Source: Luteimonas gilva (GTDB lineage Bacteria > Pseudomonadota > Gammaproteobacteria > Xanthomonadales > Xanthomonadaceae). Taken from it: a DNA stretch of 64,000 nucleotides. The notes beneath the pieces were generated by a model. That model searched no databases, was not told the origin of the DNA, and saw only the letters and a list, made by a program, of their open reading frames with translations. The stretch spans positions 806,001-870,000 of the forward strand of contig NZ_SZUA01000002.1 of NCBI RefSeq assembly GCF_005239095.1, read 5' to 3'. Positions 26,605 to 35,544 of the stretch are shown piece after piece; the first letter of the stretch is position 1, and every line of letters starts with the position of its first letter. A program made the position numbers and the translations under genes.

Positions 26605-27431
26605 ACGCCGGCGCGCTAGGGCGTTTTCGCAGCCAAGCGGAATGGAGCAGCGTATCGGAGGGCTGGAGAACGTCGGAAACCGAGGCCCTGCAAGCGGCCG
26701 CGGACGCGCCTCTCTCGGGCTATTGCGGATTGTGCCGACGAGAAACTTCGTTCCGGCCGCTTCCGGAATCTCCATCGCCTTGGCGCGAAGGCCTGCATTG
26801 CCTGCACTGTCGCTGCAATGCGCGACAGCGGGCCGCAGGAACGGTTTTGCTGGACGCGCTGAAGCATTCGCAGGCGCGGGTGTACGCCACCGAGCAGACC
26901 AGCGCTTTCTATTTGGCGCTGCGTAGACGCGTGGCCCGTTTGCACGGCAGCGAATTCGGAGTCGGCTTGCGGCAGCGCATGCATTTGGCGCTTTGGTTGC
27001 TGCGGAAAGGCGTGCCGCCGTGGATCCGCAGCGAAGATGTGACCGCTCTGCGCTGGTCCGACGCCACGATGGACGGTGTCGTCAGTCTCGACGTATTGGA
27101 GCACGTACCCGATTACCGGGCGGCGCTGCGGGAGTTCGCGCGCGTGCTGCGGCCAGGCGGTGCGTTGGCGCTAACGGTGCCTTTCTACGAGTACCAGTCC
27201 GAGAACGTGCGGATCGCGCGGCTGGACGCGCGCGGCCGCATCGAGCATCTGGGCGAGCCGGAGTTCCACGGCGATCCGATCCGCGGAGGCGTGCCTTGCT
27301 TCCATCACTTCGGTTGGGCTTTGCTGGACGACATGCGCGAAGCCGGTTTCGCCGATGCCCAAGCTTGCCGCGTGCAGGATCCGTCGAGCGGTTTGCCGCA
27401 AGGGCAGTGGGTGTTGCTCGCCCGGCGGTGA
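26601..27431 (+). CDS. SAM-dependent methyltransferase-like protein with zinc-ribbon-like Cys pairs
   Basis: About 276 residues. GTG 26601 overlaps the TrmH stop codon (GTGA), so coupled translation is likely. The central Cys motif CGLCRRE...CLHCRCNARQRA (two Cys pairs) may bind zinc. The catalytic portion shows the class I motif VVSLDVLEHVPDYRAALREF and LRPGGALALTVPFYEY. The usual glycine-rich motif I (DxGxGxG) is absent; its place is taken by ARVYATEQTSAFYLAL. The protein may therefore have altered or no cofactor binding. The family resembles truncated Methyltransf_11 proteins. Function unknown. Confidence 0.7.
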   Translation: MNAGALGRFRSQAEWSSVSEGWRTSETEALQAAADAPLSGYCGLCRRETSFRPLPESPSPWREGLHCLHCRCNARQRAAGTVLLDALKHSQARVYATEQTSAFYLALRRRVARLHGSEFGVGLRQRMHLALWLLRKGVPPWIRSEDVTALRWSDATMDGVVSLDVLEHVPDYRAALREFARVLRPGGALALTVPFYEYQSENVRIARLDARGRIEHLGEPEFHGDPIRGGVPCFHHFGWALLDDMREAGFADAQACRVQDPSSGLPQGQWVLLARR

Positions 27432-27439
27432 CAGAATTT

Positions 27440-27522
27440 GTGGGAGCGGCTTCAGCCGCGAGCTCTTTCCACCAGGTCGCAGCGGTCTGCGGCAAAGAGC
27501 TCGCGGCTGAAGCCGCTCCCGC
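27440..27522. repeat. REP pair, family B
   Basis: GTGGGAGCGGCTTCAGCCGC left arm and AGAGCTCGCGGCTGAAGCCG right arm, between the converging methyltransferase-like and peptidase genes. The right arm ends CTCCCGC instead of CTCCCAC. Confidence 0.9.
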
Positions 27523-27534
27523 AAGAGCAAAGAA

Positions 27535-28944
27535 TCAGCGCTGGCGGCGCGGTTCGGCTTCCTTCGGCGCGCTGCCGAAGCCGCCGTCGGACTGCGCGGA
27601 AAGATAGGTGAACACCGCGTACGCCGCCACGTTCTGCGCCAGCACCTTCGGATCGATCTTGTCGAGCGTGTCGTCGGCGTTGTGGTGCAGATCGAAGTAG
27701 TCGGTGCCGTCGTGGCCCAGCCAGCCCCAGGCCATGCCGCGCGCGGTCAGCGCGCCGATGTCCGATTCCGGATCGCCCTTGCCCGGCAGACGCTCGATGC
27801 CGAGCGGCGCCAAGGCTTGCGCGATCTGTTCGATTGCCGGCTTGGCGAAGTCCGGCGCGCTGCTGTCGAAACCGTAGATGCGGCCCGCGCCGAAATCGCT
27901 TTCCGCGGCGATGTGGTGCTTTTCGACATCCTTGAAATACTTCTCGGCATAGGCGCGGCCGCCGAACAGGCCCTGTTCCTCGTTGGCGAACGCGACCACG
28001 CGGATCGTGCGCGCCGGCTTGAGCGGCTTGATCAGCGCCGCGGCGGCCATGGTGATGCCGACGCCCGCGCCGTCGTCGATCGCGCCGGTGCCATGGTCCC
28101 AGGAATCCAGATGGCCGCCGATCAGCACGACTTCATCGGGCTTCTTGCTGCCGCGGATCTCGCCGATCACGTTCTGCGAGGTGTATTCGCCGTCGTAACC
28201 GCAATCCAGCGCCACGCGCACCTGGGTCGGGCCCAGCGCAACCAGGCGCGCCAGTTGATCCGCATCCGGAATCGACAGCGCCGCGGCGGGGATCGGCTTC
28301 AGGCCTTCCTCGAAGCGGGTGGCGCCGGTGTGCGGCGTGCGATGCGATTCGGTGCCGGCCGAGCGCATCAGGAACGCGACCGCGCCCTTGCGCACCGCCG
28401 CCGACGGACCGCGGCCGCGGATGCCGCCGCCGTTGCGGTAGTCGCTGCCGTCCTGCGCTTTCTTCATCTGGTAGTCGACGAAGGCGATCTTGCCCGCCAG
28501 CGAACCGTCGGGCGCCGCTTGCAGCGCGGCGAGGTCGGGGAAGCGGACGACTTCGGCTTCCACCGTGCCGCCCGGGCTGCCGCCCAGCGCGGTCAGGTAA
28601 AGCTTCTGCGAATGCGCGCCGAGCACTTCGCCGTGCTCGCTGCGGCGCACCCATTTCGGGAACGTCACCGGCTCGGTCCAGACCTTGTCGTAGCCGAGTT
28701 GCTTGAACTTGGCGACCGCCCAGGCGACCGCGCGCGCATCGGCTTCGCTGCCGGCCAGGCGCGGGCCGACTTCGGTGGTCAAGGATTCGGTGATCTTCCA
28801 GCCCAGATCGCTGGCCAAGGCTTTTTCGCGCAGTTTCGCGGCTTCGGCGACGGCGGAGGCGGGAATCGTGGTTCGCTGCTGCGCGAGAGCGGCGGAGCAG
28901 GCGACGGACAAGGCTAACGCGGCGATCGACAGCGAAAAACGCAT
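27535..28944 (-). CDS. M28-family metallopeptidase, secreted
   Basis: A 469-residue zinc peptidase (aminopeptidase/carboxypeptidase group). The signal peptide MRFSLSIAALALSVACSAALA is followed by a PA-domain-like middle (the GSDYRNGGGIRGRGPSAAVRKGAVAFL segment) and the peptidase domain. Likely zinc ligands: GGHLDSWDHGTGAIDDGAGV (His and Asp, about residues 277-290), ANEEQGLFGG (Glu-Glu near 320) and WLGHDGTDYFDLHHNADDT (late His near 412). The order His-Asp-Glu-Asp-His matches M28. Exported, with no partner genes adjacent. Confidence 0.9.
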   Translation of the reverse strand: MRFSLSIAALALSVACSAALAQQRTTIPASAVAEAAKLREKALASDLGWKITESLTTEVGPRLAGSEADARAVAWAVAKFKQLGYDKVWTEPVTFPKWVRRSEHGEVLGAHSQKLYLTALGGSPGGTVEAEVVRFPDLAALQAAPDGSLAGKIAFVDYQMKKAQDGSDYRNGGGIRGRGPSAAVRKGAVAFLMRSAGTESHRTPHTGATRFEEGLKPIPAAALSIPDADQLARLVALGPTQVRVALDCGYDGEYTSQNVIGEIRGSKKPDEVVLIGGHLDSWDHGTGAIDDGAGVGITMAAAALIKPLKPARTIRVVAFANEEQGLFGGRAYAEKYFKDVEKHHIAAESDFGAGRIYGFDSSAPDFAKPAIEQIAQALAPLGIERLPGKGDPESDIGALTARGMAWGWLGHDGTDYFDLHHNADDTLDKIDPKVLAQNVAAYAVFTYLSAQSDGGFGSAPKEAEPRRQR

Positions 28945-29057
28945 TGCAATCCCCCGGGACGCGGCAAAGCCGCGAGCTTAGCAGCCCGCGGCTGCGCGTC
29001 TTTGTGCCAGTCGTCATGGCCGCCGTTGCGTTTCGCAGGGGGCCATTGTTCCGCGGT

Positions 29058-29081
29058 TGTAGAGTCGAGCTTGCTCGACTG
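29058..29081. repeat. Single arm of repeat family C
   Basis: TGTAGAGTCGAGCTTGCTCG followed by ACTG. It matches the left arm of the family-C inverted repeat at 35102-35180, but its right-arm partner is missing here, so it is a solo or degraded copy. Confidence 0.6.
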
Positions 29082-29092
29082 CTTTTGCCTTT

Positions 29093-29183
29093 GTAGGAGC
29101 GGCTTTAGCCGCGAGTTTTTTCTCTGAAATCGCTGCGATGCCGCGATATGAAGGAAAGAGCTCGCGGCTAAAGCCGCTCCTAC
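29093..29183. repeat. REP pair, family B (GCTTTAGCC variant)
   Basis: GTAGGAGCGGCTTTAGCCGC left, and AAGAGCTCGCGGCTAAAGCC with GCTCCTAC right. Both arms carry the T-for-C change, so the change is compensated and the stem still pairs. Located between the M28 peptidase start and mscL. Confidence 0.9.
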
Positions 29184-29220
29184 AAAAGCCCGGTTCGAAA
29201 GAGAGCCGGGCCGGAGTAGT

Positions 29221-29625
29221 TCAGCGCTTGAGGCTGTCGCGGATCTCGCGCAGCAGCAGCACTTCTTCCGCCGGTGCGGCGGGCGCTTCGGGCGGCTTGC
29301 GGTTCATGCGGTTGATCGCCTTGACCACCAGGAAAATGGCGAAGGCGACGATGACGAATTGCACGACCGCGTTCAGGAATTCGCCGATGCCGATCGCGAT
29401 CGCCGGTATTTCCTTGCCGGCCGCATCCACGCCGGCTTCCTTCAGCGTGATCGCCCATTTCGAGAAATCCACCCCGCCGATCAGCATGCCGATCGGCGGC
29501 ATGATGATCTTGTCGACCAGCGCGGTGACGATCTTGCCGAACGCGGCGCCGATCACCACGCCCACGGCGAGGTCGACCACGTTGCCGCGCATCGCGAATT
29601 CCTTGAATTCACCCATCATGCCCAT
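29221..29625 (-). CDS. mscL: Large-conductance mechanosensitive channel
   Basis: A 134-residue inner-membrane channel that opens at high membrane tension and releases osmolytes. Classic N terminus [22 protein letters not shown]1 [22 protein letters not shown]2 [19 protein letters not shown], and a charged C-terminal helix. ATG 29625 is preferred because it is 5 bases after GGAGGAG and matches the family start; a GTG two codons upstream (29631) overlaps the Shine-Dalgarno. A single-gene unit. Confidence 0.96.
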   Translation of the reverse strand: MGMMGEFKEFAMRGNVVDLAVGVVIGAAFGKIVTALVDKIIMPPIGMLIGGVDFSKWAITLKEAGVDAAGKEIPAIAIGIGEFLNAVVQFVIVAFAIFLVVKAINRMNRKPPEAPAAPAEEVLLLREIRDSLKR

Positions 29626-29656
29626 CGCCACTCCTCCATTCCGCGGTTGGGAGAGG

Positions 29657-30382
29657 CTAGGCTACACCGGTCCCGGTGGGCGGTGCGATGACGCCCTGCA
29701 ATTCGGCCACGCCGTCGAGCCGGGCATGGAAAGCGTCGCCGACCTGCAGCGGGCCGACGCCGGCCGGGGTGCCCATGAAGATCAGGTCGCCGGCGCGCAG
29801 CGCGTAGAGCTTGGACAACTCGTGCAGGATGTCGCCGATATCCCAGATCAAGTCCGACAGCGCGCCGTGCTGGCGCTGTTGGCCGTTGATCTCCAGGGTC
29901 AGTGTGCGTCCGTAGAGTCCATCCACTTGCGCGGCCGGCACCAATTCGCTGATCGGAGCGGAATGATCGAAGGCTTTGCCGGTATCCCAGGGCAGGCCTT
30001 TAGCCTTGGCCGCGGCTTGCAGATCGCGCCGGGTCAGATCCAAACCGATGCCGTACGCGTACACCAGCGCCATCGCCGCGTGCGGATCGAGCACGCCGGC
30101 GGGCGCGTCGCGGCCCAGCGCCGCCACCAGTTCGATTTCGTGATGCAGATCGTGCGTGCCGTGCGGATAAGGCACGATCCCGTCGACGACGATGGCGTCG
30201 GCGGGTTTGAGGAAGAACACCGGTTGCCCGCGTTCGGCTTTCGATGCCGGCGCGACCGCGCCCATTTCGCGGGCGTGGTCGGCGAAATTGCGGCCGACGC
30301 AGTAGATGCGCCGCACCGGGAACGTGCCGCCGCCGCGCAGCGGAACGCGCGGCGTAACGGGCGCCGGAATCGCGTCGGTCAC
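29657..30382 (-). CDS. Fumarylacetoacetate hydrolase-family protein
   Basis: A 241-residue metal-dependent C-C hydrolase/isomerase of the FAH fold (acylpyruvase, YcgM or HpaG-like). [29 protein letters not shown] at the N terminus and [40 protein letters not shown] and [18 protein letters not shown] are the characteristic motifs (metal ligands from the Glu-x-Glu in HHEIELVA and a following Asp). Its stop is a few bases from a small membrane-protein gene on the same strand. Substrate (oxaloacetate, acylpyruvate or an aromatic ring-cleavage product) unknown. Confidence 0.85.
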   Translation of the reverse strand: MTDAIPAPVTPRVPLRGGGTFPVRRIYCVGRNFADHAREMGAVAPASKAERGQPVFFLKPADAIVVDGIVPYPHGTHDLHHEIELVAALGRDAPAGVLDPHAAMALVYAYGIGLDLTRRDLQAAAKAKGLPWDTGKAFDHSAPISELVPAAQVDGLYGRTLTLEINGQQRQHGALSDLIWDIGDILHELSKLYALRAGDLIFMGTPAGVGPLQVGDAFHARLDGVAELQGVIAPPTGTGVA

Positions 30383-30388
30383 GGAGGC

Positions 30389-30655
30389 TTAGCGCAGCAG
30401 AGGTTTGCCGACGACGCGATATTCGCCTTCGACGACGTTCTTGTCGGCGGCGACCGGTTTGCCGCGCTGGCGCCACAGCTTGATCAGCAGGCCCGCCGCC
30501 AGCATCGCCGCGCCGACGAACAGGCCGAACACCAGCAGCACCGCCAACAACGCCAATCCGACTAGGCCGAACGCGATGCGCAGCAGCGGATGGCGCGGTT
30601 TGCGCGGCGCGAAGGCCCAGCGCACGGAATCGCGATGGAAACGGAAAGCGGTCAT
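30389..30655 (-). CDS. Small membrane protein of unknown function
   Basis: An 88-residue product with a long hydrophobic segment (RIAFGLVGLALLAVLLVFGLFVGAAMLAAGLL, residues 26-58), probably a helical hairpin, and a short hydrophilic C terminus (VVEGEYRVVGKPLLR). It is 6 bases from the FAH-family gene and reads in the same direction, so likely co-transcribed. No domain recognised. Confidence 0.55.
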   Translation of the reverse strand: MTAFRFHRDSVRWAFAPRKPRHPLLRIAFGLVGLALLAVLLVFGLFVGAAMLAAGLLIKLWRQRGKPVAADKNVVEGEYRVVGKPLLR

Positions 30656-30739
30656 CGGCGGCGGTCGTGACAGAATGCGGCCCGAAGGCGGGCGGCAAGT
30701 ATCGGACAGCGCCTCGGAGCAGTTGTAAGGAGTTTGTTA

Positions 30740-31120
30740 ATGTTTGATGACAGCCGGTTTGATGACAGTCGCCCAGATCATCGCCAGCAGCGGCTGATCG
30801 GCCTGGCCGAGATCCAGGACGGCGGCTTCGCGGAGGCCGAGGCCTCCCTGGGTGGGGATGCGGAGTCCTTGATCCTGTATCGCGACGGCGATCGGGTCCG
30901 CGCCTGGCTCAACGTTTGCCCGCATGCCGGCCGGCGGTTGGATTGGGCGCCGGGCAGGTTCCTGAAAAGCAAAGAAGGGCATCTGGTGTGCGCGTCGCAC
31001 GGCGCCAGCTTCTCGTTGGAAAACGGTGTGTGCGTCGCCGGGCCTTGCCGCGGCGCTTCTTTGCGCGCGATCGAGGTGACCGTGCAAGGCGATGAGGTGT
31101 TCCTGTGGGAGCGGCTTTAG
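30740..31120 (+). CDS. Stand-alone Rieske (2Fe-2S) protein
   Basis: A 126-residue ferredoxin-like Rieske protein. Cluster ligands are Cys60 and His62 (NVCPHAGRRLDW) and Cys84 and His87 (LVCASHGASF), as in ring-hydroxylating dioxygenase ferredoxin subunits and nitrite reductase small subunits. ATG 30740 has an AAGGAG 7 bases upstream. No signal peptide or oxygenase partner is adjacent. The stop TAG is provided by the REP arm that begins at 31105: the arm reads GCGGCTTTAG, and the TAG falls in frame. Electron-transfer partner unknown. Confidence 0.82.
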   Translation: MFDDSRFDDSRPDHRQQRLIGLAEIQDGGFAEAEASLGGDAESLILYRDGDRVRAWLNVCPHAGRRLDWAPGRFLKSKEGHLVCASHGASFSLENGVCVAGPCRGASLRAIEVTVQGDEVFLWERL

Positions 31121-31187
31121 CCGCGAGTTCTTCGTTCCAAGTCGCTGTCGTCTGATGGAAAGAGCTCGCGGCTGAAGCCGCTCCCAC
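31105..31187. repeat. REP pair, family B (overlaps the Rieske stop codon)
   Basis: GTGGGAGCGGCTTTAGCCGC left, AGAGCTCGCGGCTGAAGCCG right. The arms differ at one base (TTTAG versus GCTGAAGCC): the left arm has T where the right arm implies C. The resulting TAG ends the Rieske gene in frame. Between convergent genes. Confidence 0.9.
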
Positions 31188-31196
31188 AAAAGAGCG

Positions 31197-31667
31197 CTAG
31201 AACCCGGCGGCTTGCATGCCCGCGCGCGCGATCTCGGCGTCGATATTGGACTGCGCGCCCGACACGCCGACCGCGCCGACCACTTCCTCGCCGACCTTCA
31301 GCATCAGCCCGCCTTCGATCGGCAAACTGTCGGGCAGGCCGAGCACGACGTTGTTGCCTTTCTCCAGCAGGTTCTGGTGGAAAACGGTGTCGCGGCGGAA
31401 ATTGACCGCATGTTCGGCCTTGCGGACGGCGACATCGACGGTCGAGTTGGAAGTGCCGTCCATGCGCGAGAAGTGCACCAGCCGACCGGCTTCGTCCAAT
31501 ACCGCGATGCTGACCTTGAGGCCGCGCTTGGCCGCTTCCTGTTCGGCCGCGGCGACCAGGCGTTTGGCGGCGTCCAGATTCACCGATTTCCTGACGGCGT
31601 AGTTTTCCGCGGCCGTGGCGGGCGCGAGGAAGGCGAGGGCGAGCAGTGCGGGCAATAGGCGCTTCAT
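31197..31667 (-). CDS. GlcG/HbpS-family protein, secreted
   Basis: A 156-residue protein with a signal peptide (MKRLLPALLALAFLAPATAA). It matches the GlcG/HbpS (DUF336) family, whose members include a heme-binding redox sensor: VNLDAAKRLVAAAEQEAAKR, VSIAVLDEAGRLVHFSRMDG, NVVLGLPDSLPIEGGLMLK and VVGAVGVSGAQSNIDAEIAR. It lies 5 bases before the SLC13 permease stop on the same strand. Heme binding is only a family possibility. Confidence 0.8.
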   Translation of the reverse strand: MKRLLPALLALAFLAPATAAENYAVRKSVNLDAAKRLVAAAEQEAAKRGLKVSIAVLDEAGRLVHFSRMDGTSNSTVDVAVRKAEHAVNFRRDTVFHQNLLEKGNNVVLGLPDSLPIEGGLMLKVGEEVVGAVGVSGAQSNIDAEIARAGMQAAGF

Positions 31668-31671
31668 CGGA

Positions 31672-33519
31672 TCATTTCCCCCAAAACATCACGTTGACCG
31701 CCAGCACCGTGATCGCGATATAGATCAGGGCTAACGGTCCGCCGATCTTCCACAATTCCTTGGAGGTATAGCCCGCCGGGCCGGTGATCATCGACATCAC
31801 CGGATTGGACGCGGTCATGAAATTGTTCGACGCCGATAGCGCCACGATCAGCGCGAACGCGGTCGGATTGCCGCCCGCGGCCAAGGCCAGGTTGACCGCC
31901 ATCGGCACCATCACGATGGTCGCGCCGACGTGGCTGATCACCAGCGCGAACGACGTCGTCAGCACGCCGACCGCGATCTCCAGCACCCACACCGGCAATC
32001 CTTCCGGCAAGCGGGCGATGGTGTGCCCGGCGATCCAGGCCGCCGCGCCGCTGGAATCCATCGCCCAGCCCAACGGAATCAGGCAGGCCATCAGGAACAC
32101 CGTCTTCCAATTGATCGCGGCGTAGGCTTCGTCGATGTGCAGCACGCCGGCGATCAGCATGCCGGCCACGCCGGTCATCAGCGCGATCGACACCGGGATG
32201 CGCGAGCTCAGCGCCAGCAGCATGGTGATCGCGAAGATCGTCATCGCGATCTTGAACTTGTGCGGCCGCTGCTCGCCTTTCGGATAGTCGGTGACGACCA
32301 CGAAATCCTTGGCCGCCGCGGCTTCGCCCAGGTCCTGCCAGATGCTGTGCAGCACCAGCATGTCGCCGGCGCGCAGCGGCACCTGGCGGACGTTGTCGCG
32401 GATCACGTCCTTGTCGCGGTTGATCGCCAACAGGCTGATACCGCTCTGCTTGCGCAACTGCAGGTCGGCCGAGGTCTTGCCGATGAATTTCGACGTCGGC
32501 GGCACCACCGCTTCGGAAATGCCGGCGCGGCTGGGGTTGAACAGGTCGCGGAATTCGCGCAGGCGCGTGCTCATGCGCAGGAACTGGTTCTGGGCGAAGT
32601 CGGCGACCTTGTCGCGCGGGCCCATCGCGCCGAGCACGCTGCCGACCCAGATGCGCGCATCGGCCGGCGGCGCCAGCCGCGATTCGTTGCCGGTCTTCAG
32701 CGCCAGCAGCAGCGGCGCGCCGCGCAGGGATTCGGCTTCGCCCAGCGACATGCCGACCAGCGGACTGTCGGCGCTGACGGTGAGTTCGAACACGTCGCCT
32801 TCGATGCCGTAGGCGCGGGCGAAATAGCTTTCGGTGCGGGCCGGAGTGACGCCGCCTTCGCTCTCGTCGCTCAGGCGCTTGTCGCCGTAGTAGCGGAAGT
32901 ACAGCAGCGACGCGCCCAGCAGCGCCAGGCCGATCGGCAGCGGCGCGAACATGCGCAGCGGCTCCAGCGTCGCGGCGCCGGAAGGCAAGTTGCTGTTGGC
33001 CGAGACCAGCAAGTCGTTGAGCAGGATCAGCGGCGAGTTGCCCACCATGGTCAGCGCGCCGCCCATCACGATCGCCGCCGCGATCGGCAACAGCAGCCGC
33101 GACAGCGCCAAGCCGGTGCGCGAGCTCAAGCGCGAGGCGACCGGCAGGTACAGCGCCATCACCGACGGGTTCTGCATGATCGACGAATTCAAACCGGCGA
33201 CCGCGGTGGTCAGCAGCAGCAGGCGCTGCTCCACGCCGTGCGCGCGCCGCAGCAGCCACCCGGCCAAACGGTTGAGCGCGCCGGTGCGTTCCAGGCCGGC
33301 GCCCAAAATCATGGTGGAAATGACGCTGATTACCGCGCCGCCGGAGAAACCGCCGAACAGGTCCTCGGGCGCGACCAAGCCGGTCAGCCCCAGCAGCACC
33401 AGCACCACCAGCGCGACCACGTCGGCGCGGATCCGGTCGAATAGGAACAGCGCCATCGTCAGGCCGACCAGCCCGAGGACGAGCTTCATGTCGGCGGTGA
33501 GGATCAGCGCGCTGTCCAT
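31672..33519 (-). CDS. SLC13-family permease with TrkA-C (RCK) domains
   Basis: A 615-residue transporter. N-terminal and C-terminal blocks of transmembrane helices flank a soluble middle region at about 205-380 that has the pattern of two TrkA-C (RCK_C) domains. These domains are typical of bacterial SLC13-like permeases annotated as sodium/dicarboxylate or sulfate transporters. The first helix begins MDSALILTADMKLVLGLVGL; the C-terminal half includes VLHIDEAYAAINWKTVFLMA and GWAMDSSGAAAWIAGHTIA. Upstream of it on the same strand lies trmB, 14 bases away. Substrate unknown (dicarboxylate, sulfate or citrate). Confidence 0.85.
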   Translation of the reverse strand: MDSALILTADMKLVLGLVGLTMALFLFDRIRADVVALVVLVLLGLTGLVAPEDLFGGFSGGAVISVISTMILGAGLERTGALNRLAGWLLRRAHGVEQRLLLLTTAVAGLNSSIMQNPSVMALYLPVASRLSSRTGLALSRLLLPIAAAIVMGGALTMVGNSPLILLNDLLVSANSNLPSGAATLEPLRMFAPLPIGLALLGASLLYFRYYGDKRLSDESEGGVTPARTESYFARAYGIEGDVFELTVSADSPLVGMSLGEAESLRGAPLLLALKTGNESRLAPPADARIWVGSVLGAMGPRDKVADFAQNQFLRMSTRLREFRDLFNPSRAGISEAVVPPTSKFIGKTSADLQLRKQSGISLLAINRDKDVIRDNVRQVPLRAGDMLVLHSIWQDLGEAAAAKDFVVVTDYPKGEQRPHKFKIAMTIFAITMLLALSSRIPVSIALMTGVAGMLIAGVLHIDEAYAAINWKTVFLMACLIPLGWAMDSSGAAAWIAGHTIARLPEGLPVWVLEIAVGVLTTSFALVISHVGATIVMVPMAVNLALAAGGNPTAFALIVALSASNNFMTASNPVMSMITGPAGYTSKELWKIGGPLALIYIAITVLAVNVMFWGK

Positions 33520-33533
33520 GTCTTGCGGCTATC

Positions 33534-34247
33534 TCAGGTCCGGTCGTACAACAGGTCGAAGACTTCGTGGCCCAGGCGCTGGCCGCGCGATTCGAAGTGC
33601 GTTTGCGGCCGCCACGCCGGCCGCGGCACGTGCCCGCCCGGCCCGGCCCGGTTGCGCAGGCCTTCGGCGGCGTCGAGCACTTCCCACATCTGCTCGGCAT
33701 AGTCCCGCCAATCGGTGGCCAGGTGCAAGCGGCCGCCGGACGCGAGTTTGCGCGCCAGCAGTGCGGCGAACTCGGGTTTCAGCAAACGCCGCTTCTGGTG
33801 GCGCTTCTTGTGCCAGGGATCGGGGAAGTAGATGCGGATCTCGTCCAGCGAAGCGTCGGCGATCTCGCGTTCCAGCACTTCGACCGCGTCGTAATGGTAG
33901 AGGCGGACGTGATCGCTGCCGTCGGCGGCCAAACCGTTGAGCAGGCGGCCGACGCCCGGCGCATGCACCTCGATGCCGATGTAGTCGCGCTCGGGATCGT
34001 GCGCGGCGGCGTAGCGCAGCGCTTCGCCGTTGCCGAAGCCGATCTCGAGCACGCGCTTGGCCCTGCGGCCGAACACGGCGTCGAAGTCTCTCGGTTCGCC
34101 TTGGAATTCCAATCCGAAACGTGGCCACAGTTCGTCGAACGCGCGCTGTTGCGCGGGAGTGAAGCGGCCCTGCCGCAGCACGAAGCTGCGCACGCTGCGG
34201 CGGCCTTCCTGCGCGGTGTAGGGCTTCTTTTGCAGCGGTTCGGTCAT
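33534..34247 (-). CDS. trmB: tRNA (guanine-N7)-methyltransferase
   Basis: A 237-residue SAM-dependent enzyme forming m7G46 in tRNA. Motifs: [20 protein letters not shown] (SAM loop), [34 protein letters not shown] (the diagnostic [13 protein letters not shown]), and [20 protein letters not shown]. The N terminus contains the typical [19 protein letters not shown]. Normal length. It follows thiG by 16 bases on the same strand, so it can be co-transcribed with the thiazole genes. Confidence 0.96.
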   Translation of the reverse strand: MTEPLQKKPYTAQEGRRSVRSFVLRQGRFTPAQQRAFDELWPRFGLEFQGEPRDFDAVFGRRAKRVLEIGFGNGEALRYAAAHDPERDYIGIEVHAPGVGRLLNGLAADGSDHVRLYHYDAVEVLEREIADASLDEIRIYFPDPWHKKRHQKRRLLKPEFAALLARKLASGGRLHLATDWRDYAEQMWEVLDAAEGLRNRAGPGGHVPRPAWRPQTHFESRGQRLGHEVFDLLYDRT

Positions 34248-34263
34248 CGTCGCTGGCGCGCGC

Positions 34264-35061
34264 TCAGCCGATCAGGCCGTCGACCGGCGACGAGGCGCTG
34301 GCGTAGCGCTTGCGTGGAATGCGCCCGGCGCGGAACGCGGCGCGTCCGGCTTCGACCGCGAGCTTCATCGCCTGCGCCATCAGCACCGGATCCCTGGCGC
34401 CGGCGATGGCGGTGTTCATCAGCACGCCGTCGCAGCCCAGTTCCATCGCGATCGCGGCGTCGGAAGCGGTGCCGACGCCGGCGTCGACGATGATCGGCAC
34501 CTTGGCGTTCTCGACGATCTCGATCAGGTTCCACTTGTTCTGGATGCCCAGGCCCGAGCCGATCGGCGCGGCCAGCGGCATCACCGCGACGCAGCCGATC
34601 TCCTCCAGGCGCTTGGCCAGGATCGGATCGTCGCTGGTGTAGACCATCACGTCGAAGCCGTCGGCGACCAGCATCTCCGCCGCTTTCAAGGTCTGCACCA
34701 CGTCGGGGAACAGCGTCTTCTGGTCGCCCAGCACTTCCAGCTTGGTGAGCTTGTGGCCGTCGAGCAGTTCGCGCGCCAGGCGGCAGGTGCGCACCGCGTC
34801 TTCGGCGGTGTAGCAGCCGGCGGTGTTGGGCAGGATCGTATAGCGGTCCGGCGGCAATACGTCGAGCAGATTCGGCTCGCCGGGGTTCTGGCCGATGTTC
34901 GTGCGGCGGATCGCGACGGTGACGATCTGCGCGCCGGCCGCATCGGTGGCGCGCCGGGTTTCGTCGAGGTCCTTGAACTTGCCGGTGCCGGTGAGGAGGC
35001 GGGATCGGTAGGGCTTGCCTGCGATGATCAGGGCGTCATCGGGCGCGTGCGGAAGAGTCAT
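34264..35061 (-). CDS. thiG: Thiazole synthase
   Basis: A 265-residue enzyme that builds the thiamine thiazole phosphate from 1-deoxyxylulose 5-phosphate, dehydroglycine and ThiS thiocarboxylate. Key segments: [20 protein letters not shown] near the N terminus, the lysine in [15 protein letters not shown] (Schiff-base Lys of the family), [41 protein letters not shown] and [20 protein letters not shown]-barrel length normal. Downstream of thiS and upstream of trmB. Confidence 0.97.
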   Translation of the reverse strand: MTLPHAPDDALIIAGKPYRSRLLTGTGKFKDLDETRRATDAAGAQIVTVAIRRTNIGQNPGEPNLLDVLPPDRYTILPNTAGCYTAEDAVRTCRLARELLDGHKLTKLEVLGDQKTLFPDVVQTLKAAEMLVADGFDVMVYTSDDPILAKRLEEIGCVAVMPLAAPIGSGLGIQNKWNLIEIVENAKVPIIVDAGVGTASDAAIAMELGCDGVLMNTAIAGARDPVLMAQAMKLAVEAGRAAFRAGRIPRKRYASASSPVDGLIG

Positions 35062-35101
35062 CGCGGGATTATCGCAGGTTGGGCCGGCGCAGGCTGTGTT
35101 T

Positions 35102-35180
35102 TGTAGAGTCGAGCTTGCTCGACTGCCGTTCGGTCCGTCGCCGGGAACCTATGAAACAGTCGAGCAGGCTCGACTCTACA
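35102..35180. repeat. Inverted repeat, family C, between thiS and thiG
   Basis: TGTAGAGTCGAGCTTGCTCG with ACTG on the left; CAGTCGAGCAGGCTCGACTC with TACA on the right. The arms are about 24 bases and pair nearly perfectly, with one mismatch in the loop-proximal part. It occupies almost the entire thiS-thiG gap. Confidence 0.85.
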
Positions 35181-35189
35181 AAAAGCGGG

Positions 35190-35393
35190 TCAGCCGCCGC
35201 CCAAGGCATGCACGATTTCGACCTTGTCGCCGGCCCGCAGCCGATGCTCGCCGTGCAAGCCGCGCGGCACGATCTCGCCGTTCACCTCGACCGCGACGCG
35301 GCGTTCGGACAGGCCCTGCGCGGCGAGCAGGGCGGCGACGGTGGCGGCGGGGTCGGGCAGCGACACCGGGTCGCCGTTCAAGAGGATGTCCAT
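35190..35393 (-). CDS. thiS: Sulfur carrier protein ThiS
   Basis: A 67-residue ubiquitin-like sulfur carrier whose C-terminal Gly-Gly is thiocarboxylated to donate sulfur for the thiazole. The sequence MDILLNGDPVSLPDPAATVA, VAVEVNGEIVPR and the terminal IVHALGGG identify it. The start is placed at ATG 35393; an upstream in-frame start at 35444 would add an Ala/Arg-rich leader that does not look conserved. Followed by thiG on the same strand, with a repeat between. Confidence 0.9.
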   Translation of the reverse strand: MDILLNGDPVSLPDPAATVAALLAAQGLSERRVAVEVNGEIVPRGLHGEHRLRAGDKVEIVHALGGG

Positions 35394-35544
35394 GCCGCCA
35401 TTGTCGCGCGCCGCGCGCGATGCGGCCAGGCGGGCCTGGGCCATCGGTCACGCTTGAGCGGGCCCGGCCTTCGTGAAACGATTCGCTAACATCCGGTGCC
35501 GTACCGAAGGATCCGGACCCACGCGATTCAGGAGAACCGCCGTA

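Noticed and set aside
35394-35544. A thiamine (TPP) riboswitch upstream of thiS
   Set aside because: The upstream region lacks the CUGAGA and related conserved segments and is too short.
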